This document shows positions 12,961 through 29,990 of a DNA stretch of 64,000 nucleotides, piece after piece. A program made the translations under genes and the position numbers. Source of the stretch: Dimorphilus gyrociliatus (lineage: Eukaryota; Annelida; Polychaeta; Dinophilidae); NCBI GenBank assembly GCA_904063045.1, contig CAJFCJ010000020.1, positions 124,001-188,000 of the forward strand, given 5' to 3'. The first letter of the stretch is position 1. Each line of letters begins with the position of its first letter. Below the pieces are notes generated by a model, which worked only from the letters and a program-made list of their open reading frames with translations, was not told where the DNA came from and did no database searches.

Positions 12961-15900
12961 TTTCTTGTCCCTAAAAATGGTATCAATGAAATAGATGTCA
13001 TTACCATTAATAGAAAAATGATAAGACATAGAAAATAAATCTTTATTAATGTAAACGCTAGATATGAATAGAAATATTGATAAAATTCAATAGATTAATC
13101 GTTTATTCATGAAAATGACAAGAAAAATGAAATTACGGGAAAAAAGATATTTCTTTAAATTATTTAGAATTTAGAGAGAGAGAGAAACACAACGAAATGA
13201 CTAAGAAGAAATATAAAATATTAATGGAAAATAAAGAATCAAAAGGAAAATTTATGCATTGCATAGGTTAAATTACAATTTCATATCTTATAGATTATAT
13301 TAAAACAATAAAACAACTGATTAGTAGTTTAATATTTCCGAAATTTTTATGTTGAGTAACAAAATACAGATGGAAATGTGTTTGTCAAATATTAATCATG
13401 AAAAGCCTTAAGGCTATGCAGTTAACTAGGTTTTGTTCGTTCTGCTTTTCCAAAGAATTCTCATACAATTCTTGAGTTTAGTTAAAAGTTGTAAAAAGTA
13501 AAAGAAAGAAATTTGATTCCTTTGCCTACTAAAACATAAAACACAAATACAATTTGCTTTTCATCTATAAAATTGTATATTTCCTTTATGTTTTATTAAA
13601 AATAATAATATTTATAATTTTTGTTCGCTTATCTATCAGTCTAAACTTTATTTATTCAATAATTATTTGTTTGTTTTGGCAAACATGTTTATTTGTTAAG
13701 TTTTTCTATAATTAGGCTGTCTTCTTTCTTCTTCATTTCCCACTACAAGTTCTCCTCCTATTTCATCTATTTCATCTTCTACCTTATATGTTTTCCTTAT
13801 TCTCCTTTTTAAATGTTGCCTACTTTCTTTCGGCACCGCTCTATTCTTAAACAACTCATTCTATATCCTATTCATCCAGTTTACCTTGTCTTAAATACGG
13901 TTTGATGCCCTTTGACTTTATCTTGGCTAGAATAATAGAATAGCATAAAAATATATGATATAAGAAAAACTATTTGATAATATGAAGGATCCATTGGGAA
14001 TATGGAAAATTGTATCAGACTGCGAATGAGACTTTGCATACCTTGGAGACGGTCTGAAAGGCGGAATATATTTTGCAAAATCGAAATATTTTGATAATTT
14101 TGATAGTTTTGTATTAATAAATGGAACAGCGTGGGAAATAAGTTCAATAATGAGGATTTATCTTAAAAGATCAATATCTCTATTCTCCTTAATTGAAATT
14201 GATAAGAAAAGGAGGGAAATTATAAGATTCTATATATTAACAATAATACATTCTTATCTCTTTTATTTACAGTTTAATGTTATTCATTCTCATTGTCTCT
14301 CAGACATGTATTTTTCTGATTAGTCATATTTTTTCTTTATTCTTCTCCATTTATAAATTTATCATTTAAGAAAAGAAGTTTTATAAAATGGAATTACAAC
14401 CGTTTTGCAGTTCAATTAACGTTTGTAAGAGAAAATGGTAGTTGGTAGTTTTTATGTTTTACTGATAAAAATCAATTATTAAAAGACTATTTCAAGGTTT
14501 TATACCAGAACGTAACGATACACAAAAGAAGGAATATTTTAACAATCGTATCATAGTAACGCTGGAATTAAATTGGAAAACTTGACATTTTATAGCATTA
14601 CCACCTTATCAGATAAAATTAATTTAAATGTGATAACTTAATATAAATAACTATACACTTGATCATAAATAGTGATTAAGACTAGACGCTTTTCTTATTA
14701 AGGATAAAAAGGTGGCAACTATAAATTTTAGTTGTAATGCAAGAAATAACAATTTAAATAGAATTAATGAATCTATATATTTCAGTGTATGAATAGATAA
14801 TTTATTAATATCTCCTTTTAAACAAATGTCCTGTATTTTAGCGACATTCTAATAAATATATCTTATTATTTAACAGCAATACAGCACGAAGAATAGGGTT
14901 AGTGACGTTTTTTATATCTAATTATTTTCCCATACAAATGAATTTTTCTCTACTAAAATTAGCGAATTTTTAAATGAAAACGACTAGAAAATATACTTTA
15001 AAATGTAATATATATAATATATATATCTTCATAGTTATTAAAGAAAAGATCTTTTAATACTTTTATTAATTTATCTATGTAGAAAAATCCATTTGATATG
15101 TTATACATTGTATATATTTTATTAATAAGTGTGTATTATAATATTTATGTATTGAAGAAATATGTGTATATATCAATAAATAACATTTCGATATAATTAC
15201 AATCTATACAATAGATATAAATAAAAAAAACATATCAATTTTTGTTCCTTTAATAACTTATTATTTTGTTTAACGATAGATGGCGTAGATAAATACTTTA
15301 TTTTCCACGTCCTCACTCTCTTTACAAGAGCGCCCCCTTTAATTTAATTGTTAAAAGTTTATTTTTATAAAGACAATTCTAATTTTGACACAAGTAGCTA
15401 TTTTAAACGGCTTAGTAGATTTTTTTAAAGCCTATATAAGAAATTGTAAGTTTTCGATACATAAAACCTCTTTTAATTATTTATATACTACAATTCAATC
15501 GGTTAAATATTTATTTGTAGTAGTCTTTTCTTCCTCACATACTTTTTCGCTTTTCCCTTTTTCTTAAAAGGTTTAAGCTGTAGGAGAATATATTTACTCT
15601 ATAGGCCTATAAGTATTACATAAGTTTACTTTATATCTTTCTCAATAAAGTGAATTTAAATCCCTAATTAATTGAGGGCGGCTAGATGAAATAGAAAGAA
15701 AAAAAGGGGGATTATAAAGGAGAGATAATGGTATTTATGTTTTCGCTAGAAAATCTAATTTAATAATAAAAGCATAATTTATTTTTAGACTGTCTTAATC
15801 GATGAGTAATTTAATTTTAGCATAAGTTACTTTTTTCTTACAATAGACACTTAACATTTGTAAAAGGGATATATTTGATAATTTAACGCCCACTTAATTC

Positions 15901-16945
15901 TAACTGTATTGAATATATTGTCCGAATTTATATACTATATATATATATATATATATGAGTGTGATCTTTCCTCATTTTGCTTACAAATCAATAGTATTTT
16001 TCTTTGAGATAGAATTTATAGACCCTTTATATGCCTATGGAAACAGTACTAATTTGCTTTACTATTTTAGCAGTGCAGTAAGTGTAACAGTAGAAAAAGA
16101 AGTAATGATTAAAAGAGAGAAATGAATTGTATATAACAACGATTTGTACCTGAATAAACAAAGATACGCGTTTTTTTTTATATAAAAATAGCATCAGTAT
16201 GTTAAATGAAGTTGAAATCGATAAATCGTATTAGTACTAGACTTTCAATATTGCATTTGACATTATATCTGATCTATAATGTTTAAACTAGGCATCACTA
16301 CGTGATCTAGATACATAAGTAGAATAAATAGACAGTAATATCAGTGATGCAAGAACTATTTCACTCTATACTTTCATATCTGCTATAAGAAAAATAAATA
16401 CTAGAATAGCTGCGTAATCAATATATTCCAAAAACTTTCAGAATATATTTATCAAAACTATTAAATTGATTATCTTCAATATCAGATATACTGTATAAGA
16501 CGAACATATATAGAAACATTTATTTCACAGTTGTTTAGATAGGATGATAAATTAGTTGGTGTCTTAACCAATATAGTCAGATTTATAGCTTGAAACATAT
16601 GCACAACGAATAGAAGCGTCTAGATGTTTTGTAAGAAAGTAAATACTTTCAAACAGAGTCACTTCCGAACTGTGATATTGCTATCTAAGAATACGCGTAC
16701 TCTTATGAGACTATATACAAAATTTATGCTTACATTTGTCTTATAGACTTATACACTTACAATATTAGTCAATACTTGTAAATTCAAGAGTCTATATACA
16801 CTATTTACTTTACAAAAGGAGGAAATCTTCCCTCGCTTCTTGCCTCATTTTAACTTTTTTTTCTTTTTTCCCTTCAAATAGTTAAAGACTGTTCCTTCAT
16901 ATCTTTCATTCTATCTCTCTTAAACTGTCTTTTCATTTTATAGTT

Positions 16946-18753
16946 TCAGAATTTGACATCTCCCAAGCCAGAAATTCCTAATCGAATATTTGATGGTCCG
17001 TTCTGTTTAGGCGGTGTATTTCTCCACGAGCCGTCAGATGAAATTGACTGGTGAGCGGCTGCCGACGAAAAAAGTAGAGGGCTGGATTGACGACCGCTTA
17101 AAGTGACCGTAGATCTTATTTTTGCAACAAAGGGTTGATCGATTTCACTATAATCCTCCGAGGCTGTAGCGGCGTAGTGTCCTTTGCTAGAAGATTTCAA
17201 AGCTGAAATCGTCTGTCTAACACTCGAATCCATGAACCAAAATCCCGTTGCAACAGCTGCTGCTGAATGTCCTATCCATCGCATTGTACACCATGCTATC
17301 GGATTTAAACAATGTCCCTCACAGAATGGTATCCATACATAGAAAATGTAGAAAGGCGACCATAAGAGTACGTAGACTGCGCATACCGATGCTATTACGC
17401 AAACAGAATGACGAACCAGCCTTAGTTCATTACTTAGAACATCCAACCAACAACGATCTTTGTCGCAAGGTGAGGATCTATGATGACAGCATTGTTCAGG
17501 AGGATATCTTCTTGCTCGAGTAAATAAACAGACGGCAGAAACGCATCCGAGTAAACTACCAACGCCCGGTATAATGTAGACTAGGCCAGCAGTAGCAAGA
17601 GCGTGAACTTTGGTCATTCTTAAGGCGCACACCTGGAAGAAATTCAAAGTTTAACGCCATCTGAGCTTAAAAGTTTAATGAGCGGGGTTTTTTTTAGTTT
17701 CGCTAGTTAAGAGCAAGTTTAGTTGGATCAACAGACAAAAAACGTAGAGAAATAGGGTAGCTAATCTGTAAAAAATAATTCCATAGCTTTGCCGATATCG
17801 AACGCCTTATCGGTCTTACATTGGCAGCCAAACGGTATTTTTTTACTTTTCTACTGTATAATATATACAATTCACTAATATCGTTATACATATTGATAAT
17901 ACTAATAAGCAGGATAGAATAAGGTGAAAAAATGGGTGCTATTGCTCGTATTAATGCTTTCAAATAGTGGACAAACAAGTCACGACCGCGTAAGATGACA
18001 CTCGTTTCGGGTCGATGAAAACATTCTATTTGCATCGATTTGCATATACACTATTGTCCACTTTATAGGCGTCTATTTGGCACGGCAAATATTACAATGT
18101 TAGATTTATACGAGGATTTATTTATTTATTTTCTTTTCTATTTGAATGTAAAGCGTGAGAATACTGAAAAAATTCCTTACCTCAACTAAAACCGACTCTT
18201 CCAATCCCATATTTAGCATAGTAGGCACGGCTCCCAAAACACCAAAGAACAAGGATGTAAATGATAAAATTCCAATTTTCCATCCAGTTATTCGTTTCGG
18301 ATAGGATAACGGTTGAACAGCGTATACGCATTTATCAACCGTAATCGCCACTAAGGTCCACATGCTAATAGCTTGTAGGCTCACTTTTGCAATTAGCCAC
18401 CCGCGACAAGCATAATCAGATAATGGCCATTTCTCTGTACTTTCAATAGTGACTGTAAGAGGAAAAGTTGCCAAACCTAAAGAGAGAGTGGAAATACTCC
18501 ATTGTACAATAAGCCAATGAGACGCTTTCCAAGTTCTTAGCCTTATGGAAGCAATCAGTAAACCTAGTAATATTAGGTGAAGTAAGGCTGTAATCACAGT
18601 TAACAGTGATCCGTAGGCTACAACTCCAATTCTTGTAGATCTATTCATCATGAAATGATCATCTTCTGTTTTATTCGTGTAGAAGACGATCCACGTTAAC
18701 GGACCGCTGCCGCGGAGCGTGTGCGAGAAGCGGGCGGACTGGGAACGTTGCAT
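16946..18753 (-). CDS. Divergent rhodopsin-family (class A) G-protein-coupled receptor
   Basis: Two exons on -: 18753-18181 and 17632-16946, joined in phase 0; 419 aa from the first ATG. Seven hydrophobic segments are visible: TM1 about 43-69, TM2 79-103, TM3 115-140, TM4 157-183, TM5 200-228, TM6 266-290 and TM7 about 300-325. The Cys at the top of TM3 (DYAC) and a Cys in loop 2 could form the usual disulfide. TM6 has WSPF in the place of CWxP. Two hallmark motifs are altered: the TM3 DRY is DKC (residues 140-142, followed by VYAVQPL as in normal receptors) and the TM7 NPxxY is replaced by ATGFW (319-323). The tail is Ser-rich. Ligand and G protein are unknown. The upstream TATA element sits so close to the first ATG that translation may start at Met35/36 (18651/18648). 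Confidence 0.8.
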
Positions 18754-21700
18754 GCCGCTCGACTCGTTTTATATATACAATCTGTTCTTCTTTAATTCTT
18801 CACACTTGAACTTTACTGGCCTTCGCCTATTCGGAGAATGTTTAGTAGCGCGTGAAACGTGCCTCTTCGTATCCTCTTCTTCCAGGAAAATATGAAGGAT
18901 CTATACGCCTGTGTAAACGTCCGATCAGCAGTTAAAACTTTTCCCCCAATCTTTCGTATATATTCGACAAGCTATTGCATATGCAAATAAGAGGGCTAGT
19001 TGGCCAATAGGCATTCACCGGCCAGTATTTCGTTTCGGTCCGCCTTATTTGTATAGTACTGTCGAAAAGAATTTTTTTGAGAGTAAAATCAACATTCACC
19101 CTTATTACGTTTCTTATCAAATCTGATCAAAGAAAGCGTCAGTCCTCGATTGTCTTACATTTCTTCTTCGAGTAGATAAACGATATCTATTTAATTATAA
19201 CTGCCGTTTATTTAATATATAAAATATGAAAGAATAAAAGAAGCACGTTTTATATACAAGAACGACAACTCGTTCAAAATACTTTTTTTTAGACAGCTAT
19301 ATGATTAATAAGTATGATGAAAAAGGCTGGGTGACTAAGCGGGTTTCAGTCAGCTCTCTTGGTGGTCCAGACGGTGCTAGTCAGAGTTTTGTTTGTAAAG
19401 TTTTGAATCAAATAGAATTGAATAAACCGTAAATGACGTATGATAGAAAGTGAGAATTTTTTCGAAAACATTATATAACCACTGACTGCGATGTCTAGAG
19501 CGAATATACTTATCAATTGCCGACCCATAAAATTGGGTATACGAGCACGTGTGCGAACGATTTTGCAGTTGGATGCGTTTCGACTTGTAGTAAAGAAGGA
19601 AAAGAAAGAAGAAGAAGAAGAAGAAGAAGAAGGATTATAACCAAAGTGTATATATATATTTATATATAAAAGCAGATGTATTTGTACAGAACAGATAGAA
19701 TTAGGTAGGAAAATGCAGTAAACATATCAATAACTCAGTCAATCGGTCTACTTCGTTAGGAAACTGAAATATGCAGTCTGGTCAATAGAAGTTGCAGACC
19801 AACGCAGTCAACAGTTCAGATGGCAATAATCTTCTGAAATATTCCATATACCTCAACAATATACTAGTAGTTGACGGATGAATAACTTGGTGGGCCTAAC
19901 TAATTCGCAAACATCTGTTCCTAGATAGCGCAAACTTTTTACCCCCTTACTTTGTCTGTTCTACTATAAAAGAAAAAAGAGAGAGAAAACTGGACACGAA
20001 TGTTTTTATTGTAAACGAAATACTCGCCCCAGTCTGTTTTGAAATAGTCGATCCAACTATGTTTTTGCCCCCGATTACCAAATTTTTTCTCTCCAGTTAT
20101 ACTAACTCTTAGAGGTTACAGAACTGTTTGATCCTCTCTCTCTTTCTTTTCCTATATATATTTATTAAATAAATCATAACTAAATATGCATTTATTAGAT
20201 AGAAAATCTAATTTTTATGCCATTTGCAAATCATCATCTAGTAAAAGTAAAGGATAAATAAAAAAAATGAGGAAAGAAAGGGAGGTCGTTTTATTCTTTC
20301 CTTAACAAATAGATGTCATTTGTCATTTCTTTACAAATTTAAGATTTTAACCAGTCAATTTTCGGATTAGGTTCTTTTTTTTCACTTTTCTATTCTTTTT
20401 TCTTCTTTGAAAAAAAGGCGGGGAGCTTCTTTTTTTCTAATTGTTCTTTAAAGTATAATCGGCCTGTTGTACCCTACTCTTTGTCGGCAGATCAAATGAT
20501 TCTTTGACTGACTAGCATGTAGTTTTTCTATTTATTGTAAGACTAATACTTTAATTTTGCCGGATAAGTTGAGTGTAATAGCCATTTTAAGGGGGGAAAA
20601 GTACATTTTCAATTATTTACAATTTAAAAGACAGTTATATATGTACATTTATACAAAGAGGTTGAAAATAGAATTATATGTACGTTTCCAGTCTAATAAA
20701 TCACATGATGGCAACTTTCAAACGGAAGTATATTGGCAAGTAATAACTGATTAATTAGATTTATAATAAAAATACTATTATTCGCTTATAATCAATTACA
20801 TTTATTATTTTCTGTTGATAGTTTTTTTATTCCCATTGTTTATTCTTTATGTTGTTTTCTTTTTTCAAGTGAATTTATAATTCTTCTTTTCTTCTTTCTT
20901 TCTCTCTGTCTATCTCTCTCTATACTATATATACAGTATATCATTTTCTTTCTACTCTCCTATTCAAGTCTCTAAAATCTCTAAGTGTTGTGCGACAGAT
21001 TAAAACTATTGTAAATAAATTTGTGCACTTAATCAGGAAGGTATGGGAATATTCTAAATAATCAATTACAAGTTAAAGAAATTTGACAAAAAATTAGTTG
21101 TTGACAGACAAGATAAGAATGTTATATAGATATACTCAATTGCCAGATACGGATTAAGAAAGATGTTATTGGAATTCCTTAGACTTTCTTGAAGCAGAAC
21201 AAAGGGAATGGGGATTCCTCGTTGCAATTCCTTGGAAACGGGGGGCGTAATTGCTTCCAAAACAAAGGTCAGGAAGGTAAAGGGATAATTGGGTGCAGAG
21301 AGGCAAAAGTGTGCAATCTATCCGTTATATTTTATATATATAGATATGAATAATAGCGGGCTGCTTCTTTTCTTTCTCTTTATCTTCCTCCTATCTTAAT
21401 GGAAATGAACAGCGGGCGGTGAAAGACGACGACGAATGATAAGACGGATACTCGCGACTTTTATTAAACTGCACTCTAACACTTCATTTCCGTCTATTAA
21501 TACAAAGGAAAAATACAATACTGACACGAGCGGATATTCTTTTAATACACGTTGGCTACAGCGAACGGACGGTAAATAAAAATAAATCAACTTTAAATGA
21601 AAAGTAAACAACTCGCGAGTCGGAGGCAAACATTCGATGCAATCAAGTGTATTACGCAACTGCTAAGTAGGCATTAATTGTGAAAGCCAGAGCCATTTCG

Positions 21701-22820
21701 CAGATGAAAAGAGGCACGTGATAATTAGGAAGGGATTAACGGTCGGCTTTGAACAGAAGAAGAGAGAGGAAGGCTATTGGGACGTATAATCCGCCTATAC
21801 TGGCTTTTTTTTTTACTTTTGGAAAGAAAATCCGTGGGAAAGAGAGTGTTGCTCGTCTCCACTGACTCATCACCATTTATGCTTACCCTTTCTTCTAATA
21901 TCTTGGGAGGAAGAAGCCGTAGGAACGGCGTGATTACATTTTTTGCGCCACACACAGTCACACCATCTGCTCGCGTCGTTAATCATTACTCAAGTAGACG
22001 TCCGGGAAACTCATAGCAACGACGTCTCCAGTAAATTACCTTCGAACTTTAAAATAGACGGTGGTGTCACATTGCTAATCTGATGCGGATTCATCACATG
22101 TTCTTGTTTACTCTACGTAAGCAATCTCAACCAAGCGTCTCTCCTAATTGGGTATCATGCTACCACCTTCTCTTTTACGCAATGCCACCAACAATTTTAC
22201 GGTGGGGAAAACGAGATGAAAGAATGAAAGAGACCAAAAGAAAGCAGCGAAAGTCCAGCTACGCGCGTATATTTGCTTTCGGATAAATATTCGAACTTTT
22301 TATTTATATGAACGTGCTTTCACGCGGTGGGCAGGTGTAGAGCAAACAATATTGCTTTCCATTCACAATACAGTTTGTAAAATAAAGAAAGGATATAATT
22401 AACTATGAGATTTATTAATTTAAAGAAAAAAACATGCAGACATTTTAATCTATTCTATATATACAGTATATGTATAAAGACATTGATAGAGCTTGTAAAA
22501 CAAGCAGCGTACGGGTACGGTATAGATGGGATGAAAAACACCAGACTTGTAAGTTTTCAGCCATCTATCGGGTTTTAGAACAATTAGGAAGCACAGAGAA
22601 ACTGGTAGATTGCAGTAATATTTTGACTTTCCAGTTCATCGATAAGGGGACAGAGAGTTCATATTAATAATATTTTACCACCCAAACGACAAACGTTTAC
22701 AAATAAATGATTTCTAATGAAAGCATTTATGTTATAAAAAGAGATTTATTTGATCGTATCACTAATCCTTAATAGACAGCCCTATTGGTAACTGTCCAGC
22801 TAGAGGAATTATAGAGAAAT
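18754..22820. other. Intergenic region between GPCR and PFKFB (divergent promoters)
   Basis: The two flanking genes are transcribed away from this segment, so it holds both promoters. It contains a GAA run at about 19609-19632, CT-rich low-complexity DNA near 20880-20925 and exact TATACAGTATA palindromes at 20930-20940 and 22460-22470. From about 21380 to 22350 GC content rises and overlapping open frames appear on both strands; I recognise no protein in them and read the patch as promoter-like or untranslated. Confidence 0.45.
18767..18777 (-). promoter_or_regulatory. TATA-box-like element of the GPCR
   Basis: Read on -, TATATATAAAA lies 14 bp upstream of the first possible ATG (18753). A TATA box normally places transcription start about 25-30 bp downstream, which would be inside the open frame, so the start at 18651 or 18648 would then be used. 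Confidence 0.35.
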
Positions 22821-26098
<3,278 letters not shown>

Positions 26099-27109
26099 GA
26101 GGAAAGCTTCTAAACTTTTTGAAAATAACTTACAGTGTGACTTTTCCGCCTTTATTATGTTAAATATCGATTCTTCTGTGTTTCATATTCAGAGTGGAAA
26201 GCACATTAATTATCTGCATGATAAAAATTCATGATTATTCAATACTTACTATATTTGTTCCAGAATTAGTAATGGCAATTAATTATAGCAAAATATATGT
26301 AATTCTATCAAGGAGTAGAGCATTTATTACCTTAGAAAAGAATTATTTAGTCCTTCCACCCTTCGAATATCATTATGAATTTACTCATAGAGTATTAATA
26401 GGCATAAAATCAATGAAACAAATTGGAATCGTATCAATTCCCTACACGATTTTAATCTTGCAGTTGTCTGGCACTCTTTGAGAAACAAAGATTATAGAAG
26501 ATCGTTCTAGCGCGAATATTTGCTAGCCGTTAACCTTATTATACAAATTAAGTAAAAAAAGAATTTAAAAATTAATTTCATAATCGAAATATTTAAAGTT
26601 TCCAGCTTATCAATTAAGTATATTTCTCTCTTTTTTCTTTCATTTCCCCCTTTTAATCTTTTACCTATTGCACACCATTAAGTATACATAAGTTCCTGGC
26701 TTGAATTGGTTATTTTCTTTTTACTAGTTAACTTAATAAATAATTGACTATTCCTCTCTATTTCATGTAATTTACAAGTGAATGTTACAACTTTATCGTG
26801 CAGAGTTAGATATTCTTCTCCCTTTCTATTTTACTATTTAATTCGATTACATATAGAGATCACATATTGTCTTGTATAACTTGAGAAAAGATGTATACGT
26901 CTTTATACTAAAACTGAGGCATATTGCAAAACTCCCATAATACCCGATTATCCTTATTTTGCGATTTATTCTATTTGAACATTCGTCTTCTATTTCAGAT
27001 TTGAGGCTTCATTGTAGTATTCTATAAGCCGAACTTCTAAAGGCTGAACATGAGCTGCTTTAGTATAAATACTTGATCTTCGTAATTGAATCCTGTTCGT
27101 CAATGATCT
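26099..27109. other. PFKFB 3' flank
   Basis: AT-rich, presumed 3' untranslated region and spacer. A 95-codon open frame at 26194-26481 lacks an ATG at its start and recognisable similarity; I do not call it a gene. Confidence 0.4.
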
Positions 27110-29990
27110 AACGTTGTTCTTTTTCACTTCTAAGGTTTTTTCCAGTTCTTTTATTCATTTTTCCGCACTAAAAGCACTAGATTTATTTGGGTTTACAGGT
27201 TCTTTTTTGATGGTTAAGCGTCTCTATTTGCTGACACACCAGAATTCGGATATTCATTTCCTGCACAATCGATGCTCCAAAGAACCTATTGTACTTTTAA
27301 AATAATAATTTGAAGTCGATACAGCTTCACTCGATTCTTTTAAGCTGACACTAACGCCTGAAATGTCTAAATCTAGTTCACTTTTACAAAGTTATTCCTT
27401 CCTTCCTTAGCTCTGTCGCAAAAGAATGTGGTGGTTTCTGAATCGGAGGGAAGCTTAATTATTTTTCCATTATACTTTTTATTGTCTTTATATGTCGCTT
27501 CAAGTGCTAAACACCCACGCAATTATCATTCTTCTCAAGAGCTTCTTTGAGTTTTATGTCAACTATTTCACTTGTTCTATCAATAATTTCTTTTCTGTTT
27601 GACAGTCTTTCAAATCATTCGCTGATTGTAGTAATTGAAATTCTAGTTCTCTTCTGCCTCTGACTTCTGATTGTAATTGCTCTAAGGAATGGTTATGTGG
27701 CTACAACTATAAGTTCTTGGAACACTATTGTTCACGAAAATCTTCTATTTCACCCCTGACTTTGCCCAATTTCTCGGTCATTGCTTCCTTTTTCCTTCTG
27801 GCTGTAGGTCAAATCATTAATGAAATCGTTCCGAATGTTCTCAAGCGTATGCTAAAATTTTATTCATTCTTAGTTTAAAGTTCCTCTTTATTCACTATAT
27901 CATCCTTTCTTTTGAGGTTGTTTTTTCCACTTGTATTCCTCATCGCTACGAGCCCTAATTATTTCCACTTTGCACCTGTCTTCTTTCAACTAAACCTCTA
28001 ATCTTCAGTGTCTTATTCTAACATCACTTGTTTTTCTGTTTACTTATACGTTGTACAATAGTCTGAATATCTTCCCATGTTCATATTTAAGTTTTCTCGT
28101 TTCTATTGATGAGAAGAAACATGATTCCTTTAATCGAGTTATATAACTGTATGTTCATTTAATTTCATTAAACCTCTTTCCAATTCATTAAATAGATTGT
28201 ATAGAATCATTTCCAAGCAGCATTCCTCTTCGTTAACTTTTTGAAGGCTTTAGTTAAGTATCTCTCTAACTCTTGTAGCAACCTTCGATAAACTGCAGAC
28301 TAGGCCGAAAGAGTCACTTGTTGTCCTCGAAACTATGCTATTTTTTTTATTGAACGTCGGTTGTTACTGTCCTCTAATGTCGGAGAATTTCTGCTAACTT
28401 CGACTTGCATACACTCAATTAAATCTATCAAATGTTCACTATTTCGCTCCAAGGCCAATTTGTTCGCTTCACATTTATCGAGAATCGATCGTATTTTATC
28501 TAAATCGCATTTTAAATTACAATTCTCTTTAGTCTTCGATTTATTCTCTTGCAAGATCTTCTCAATATCCTGTCTGCTCGTCATATTTTCCTCTACCATT
28601 AAATTAAGCTTGGTGTTCATAACCTGAAAATCCGATTTAGCAGTTCCTATCGTATTAGCAGGATTGTGTGACTTTTTTGTCTTTGATCAGCAATTTTTTC
28701 CATCGAAACTAAGTTCCATTGTCATATTTTACGAATTTCAACGGAATCTCTCTAATATCTTTAGCTCCTATAATCTTATTCTTAAAATCTTTATTTAGCT
28801 TTTTTCGAGTCAGTTTCTTTTTAAGTGCGTTTGATTTACTATTAAAATCTTTCAAAAAAGTGGCAATTCATATTCTTAACTTTGCTTACTTGCTTTTTAC
28901 TCTTTTTCATTTCACTGCTTAATTATATTCATCAGTTTAATCTTTTCAAAGCATCACTTTTTATAGCTTTCTATCCAGTTCCGTGTTTTGTTTGGAAATC
29001 GTGACTAAATCTTGACTAGACATTTTTACTTCGTTATATAAAACTCATTCTCAACTTGTAGATATCTGTTTCTTATTTCAATCCTCAGTATTGATTTCGT
29101 ATGTTACTTAACTTGCTGGAAACTTACCGTAAAGTTTTTACGTAGTCATCAACTTGTGCAAATTAGCCGTTTCAGATATTTCTAAGTGTATTTTTGTAGT
29201 CATTAGCTAAAAATATCCATTAATTTATCATTTGCTTTAATAAATTTTCATAGTATTCCAATTATAAAAATCGGAAATAGACTTGTACAAATTAGTCAAC
29301 ATAATTGAGCGATGTTACCTTATATTTTGTTGGGTTTCTTCCAAGAATATCGACGCCTCCGTACGTAATACTATCATTCTACGTTTGATGCCATTCTTTA
29401 AAACTACTAATTCGTCCTTCAAATAACTGAAACTTGTCACTAATTCTTCTATTTTTAAACGAATCTTGAAATTTACACTAAATTCAGTCTAAAAATGGAA
29501 TTTGTGGAAATTTGTACAACTTCTTTCAGATTTATAGCGATCGAATTTTTCACCTCTATGTCCTCTGCGGATAGATCCCCGAAGAATTGATCCACTAAAA
29601 TCGAAAGTCGCAAGTCTATATCCTTTCCAACGATATATGTAATAGCGTCACATACTTGAGAATAAAGACTAATAAATGACTTCTCAGTATGAGCTTTTAA
29701 TTTCATCTGCAATGAATTAGGCCTTGAAACTGCCTTCTTTCATTTTTTTTATCAATTCAGAGAAATAGTGAGATAATTCTCTTATAAGTCGAGTCGAGCC
29801 AAAACTTAGTCAATAATTTATAAATATCTATTGTCTTTTCCATCGAAATTCTCTGCTAATCTTTTTTTTTCAACACCTTCTAATTGATTTTCTTTTAAAT
29901 TACAACTTTTAGTTTATTATTACTACTTTCTTCATCGGAAATTTGCTTATTCGCTTCAAACTTAATTGAGGAAGCTTCCGAACAGGCTGC
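27110..29990 (-). pseudogene. Decayed gene for a coiled-coil protein
   Basis: On - this stretch reads as Glu/Lys/Gln/Leu-rich coiled-coil-like protein in pieces that jump between frames. Examples: 29990-29900 (ASSIKFEANKQISDEESS), 29712-29473 (DAITYIVGKDIDLRLSIL, LSAEDIEVKNSIAINLKEV), 28660-28333 (EKILQENKSK, KCDLDKIRSILDKCEANK), 28330-28130 (RVREILN, a TAA stop, then SLQKVNEEECCLEM in the same frame) and 27690-27590 (LEQLQSEV, LEFQLLQSANDLKDCQTEKK), where one more frame change continues as VDIKLKEALEKND. No open part exceeds about 100 codons. Frameshifts and in-frame stops about every 100-300 nt indicate a dead gene. I cannot identify the parent. Alternatively it is an intact gene with many tiny introns, but no matching splice sites were found at the breaks. 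Confidence 0.5.

Larger units (their letters stand above)
8400..16945. other. Long AT-rich spacer, no gene seen
   Basis: Between the stop of the C2-PDZ-DH gene and the 3' end of the GPCR I see no exon with recognisable protein similarity. Open frames here (for example 11129-11500 on -, 13881-14147 on -) have compositions expected from AT-rich DNA. The spacer holds a strong CTCF-like site at 11144-11160, AGATGGCG sites at 12952-12960 and 15277-15285, an AAAGGGGGCGC site at 15328-15340, a TA run at 15935-15956 and one exact TATACTGTATA at 16497-16507. Confidence 0.5.

Noticed and set aside
26194-26481. 95-codon open frame on + after PFKFB
   Set aside because: Begins at a non-ATG codon inside the likely 3' untranslated region; no similarity.
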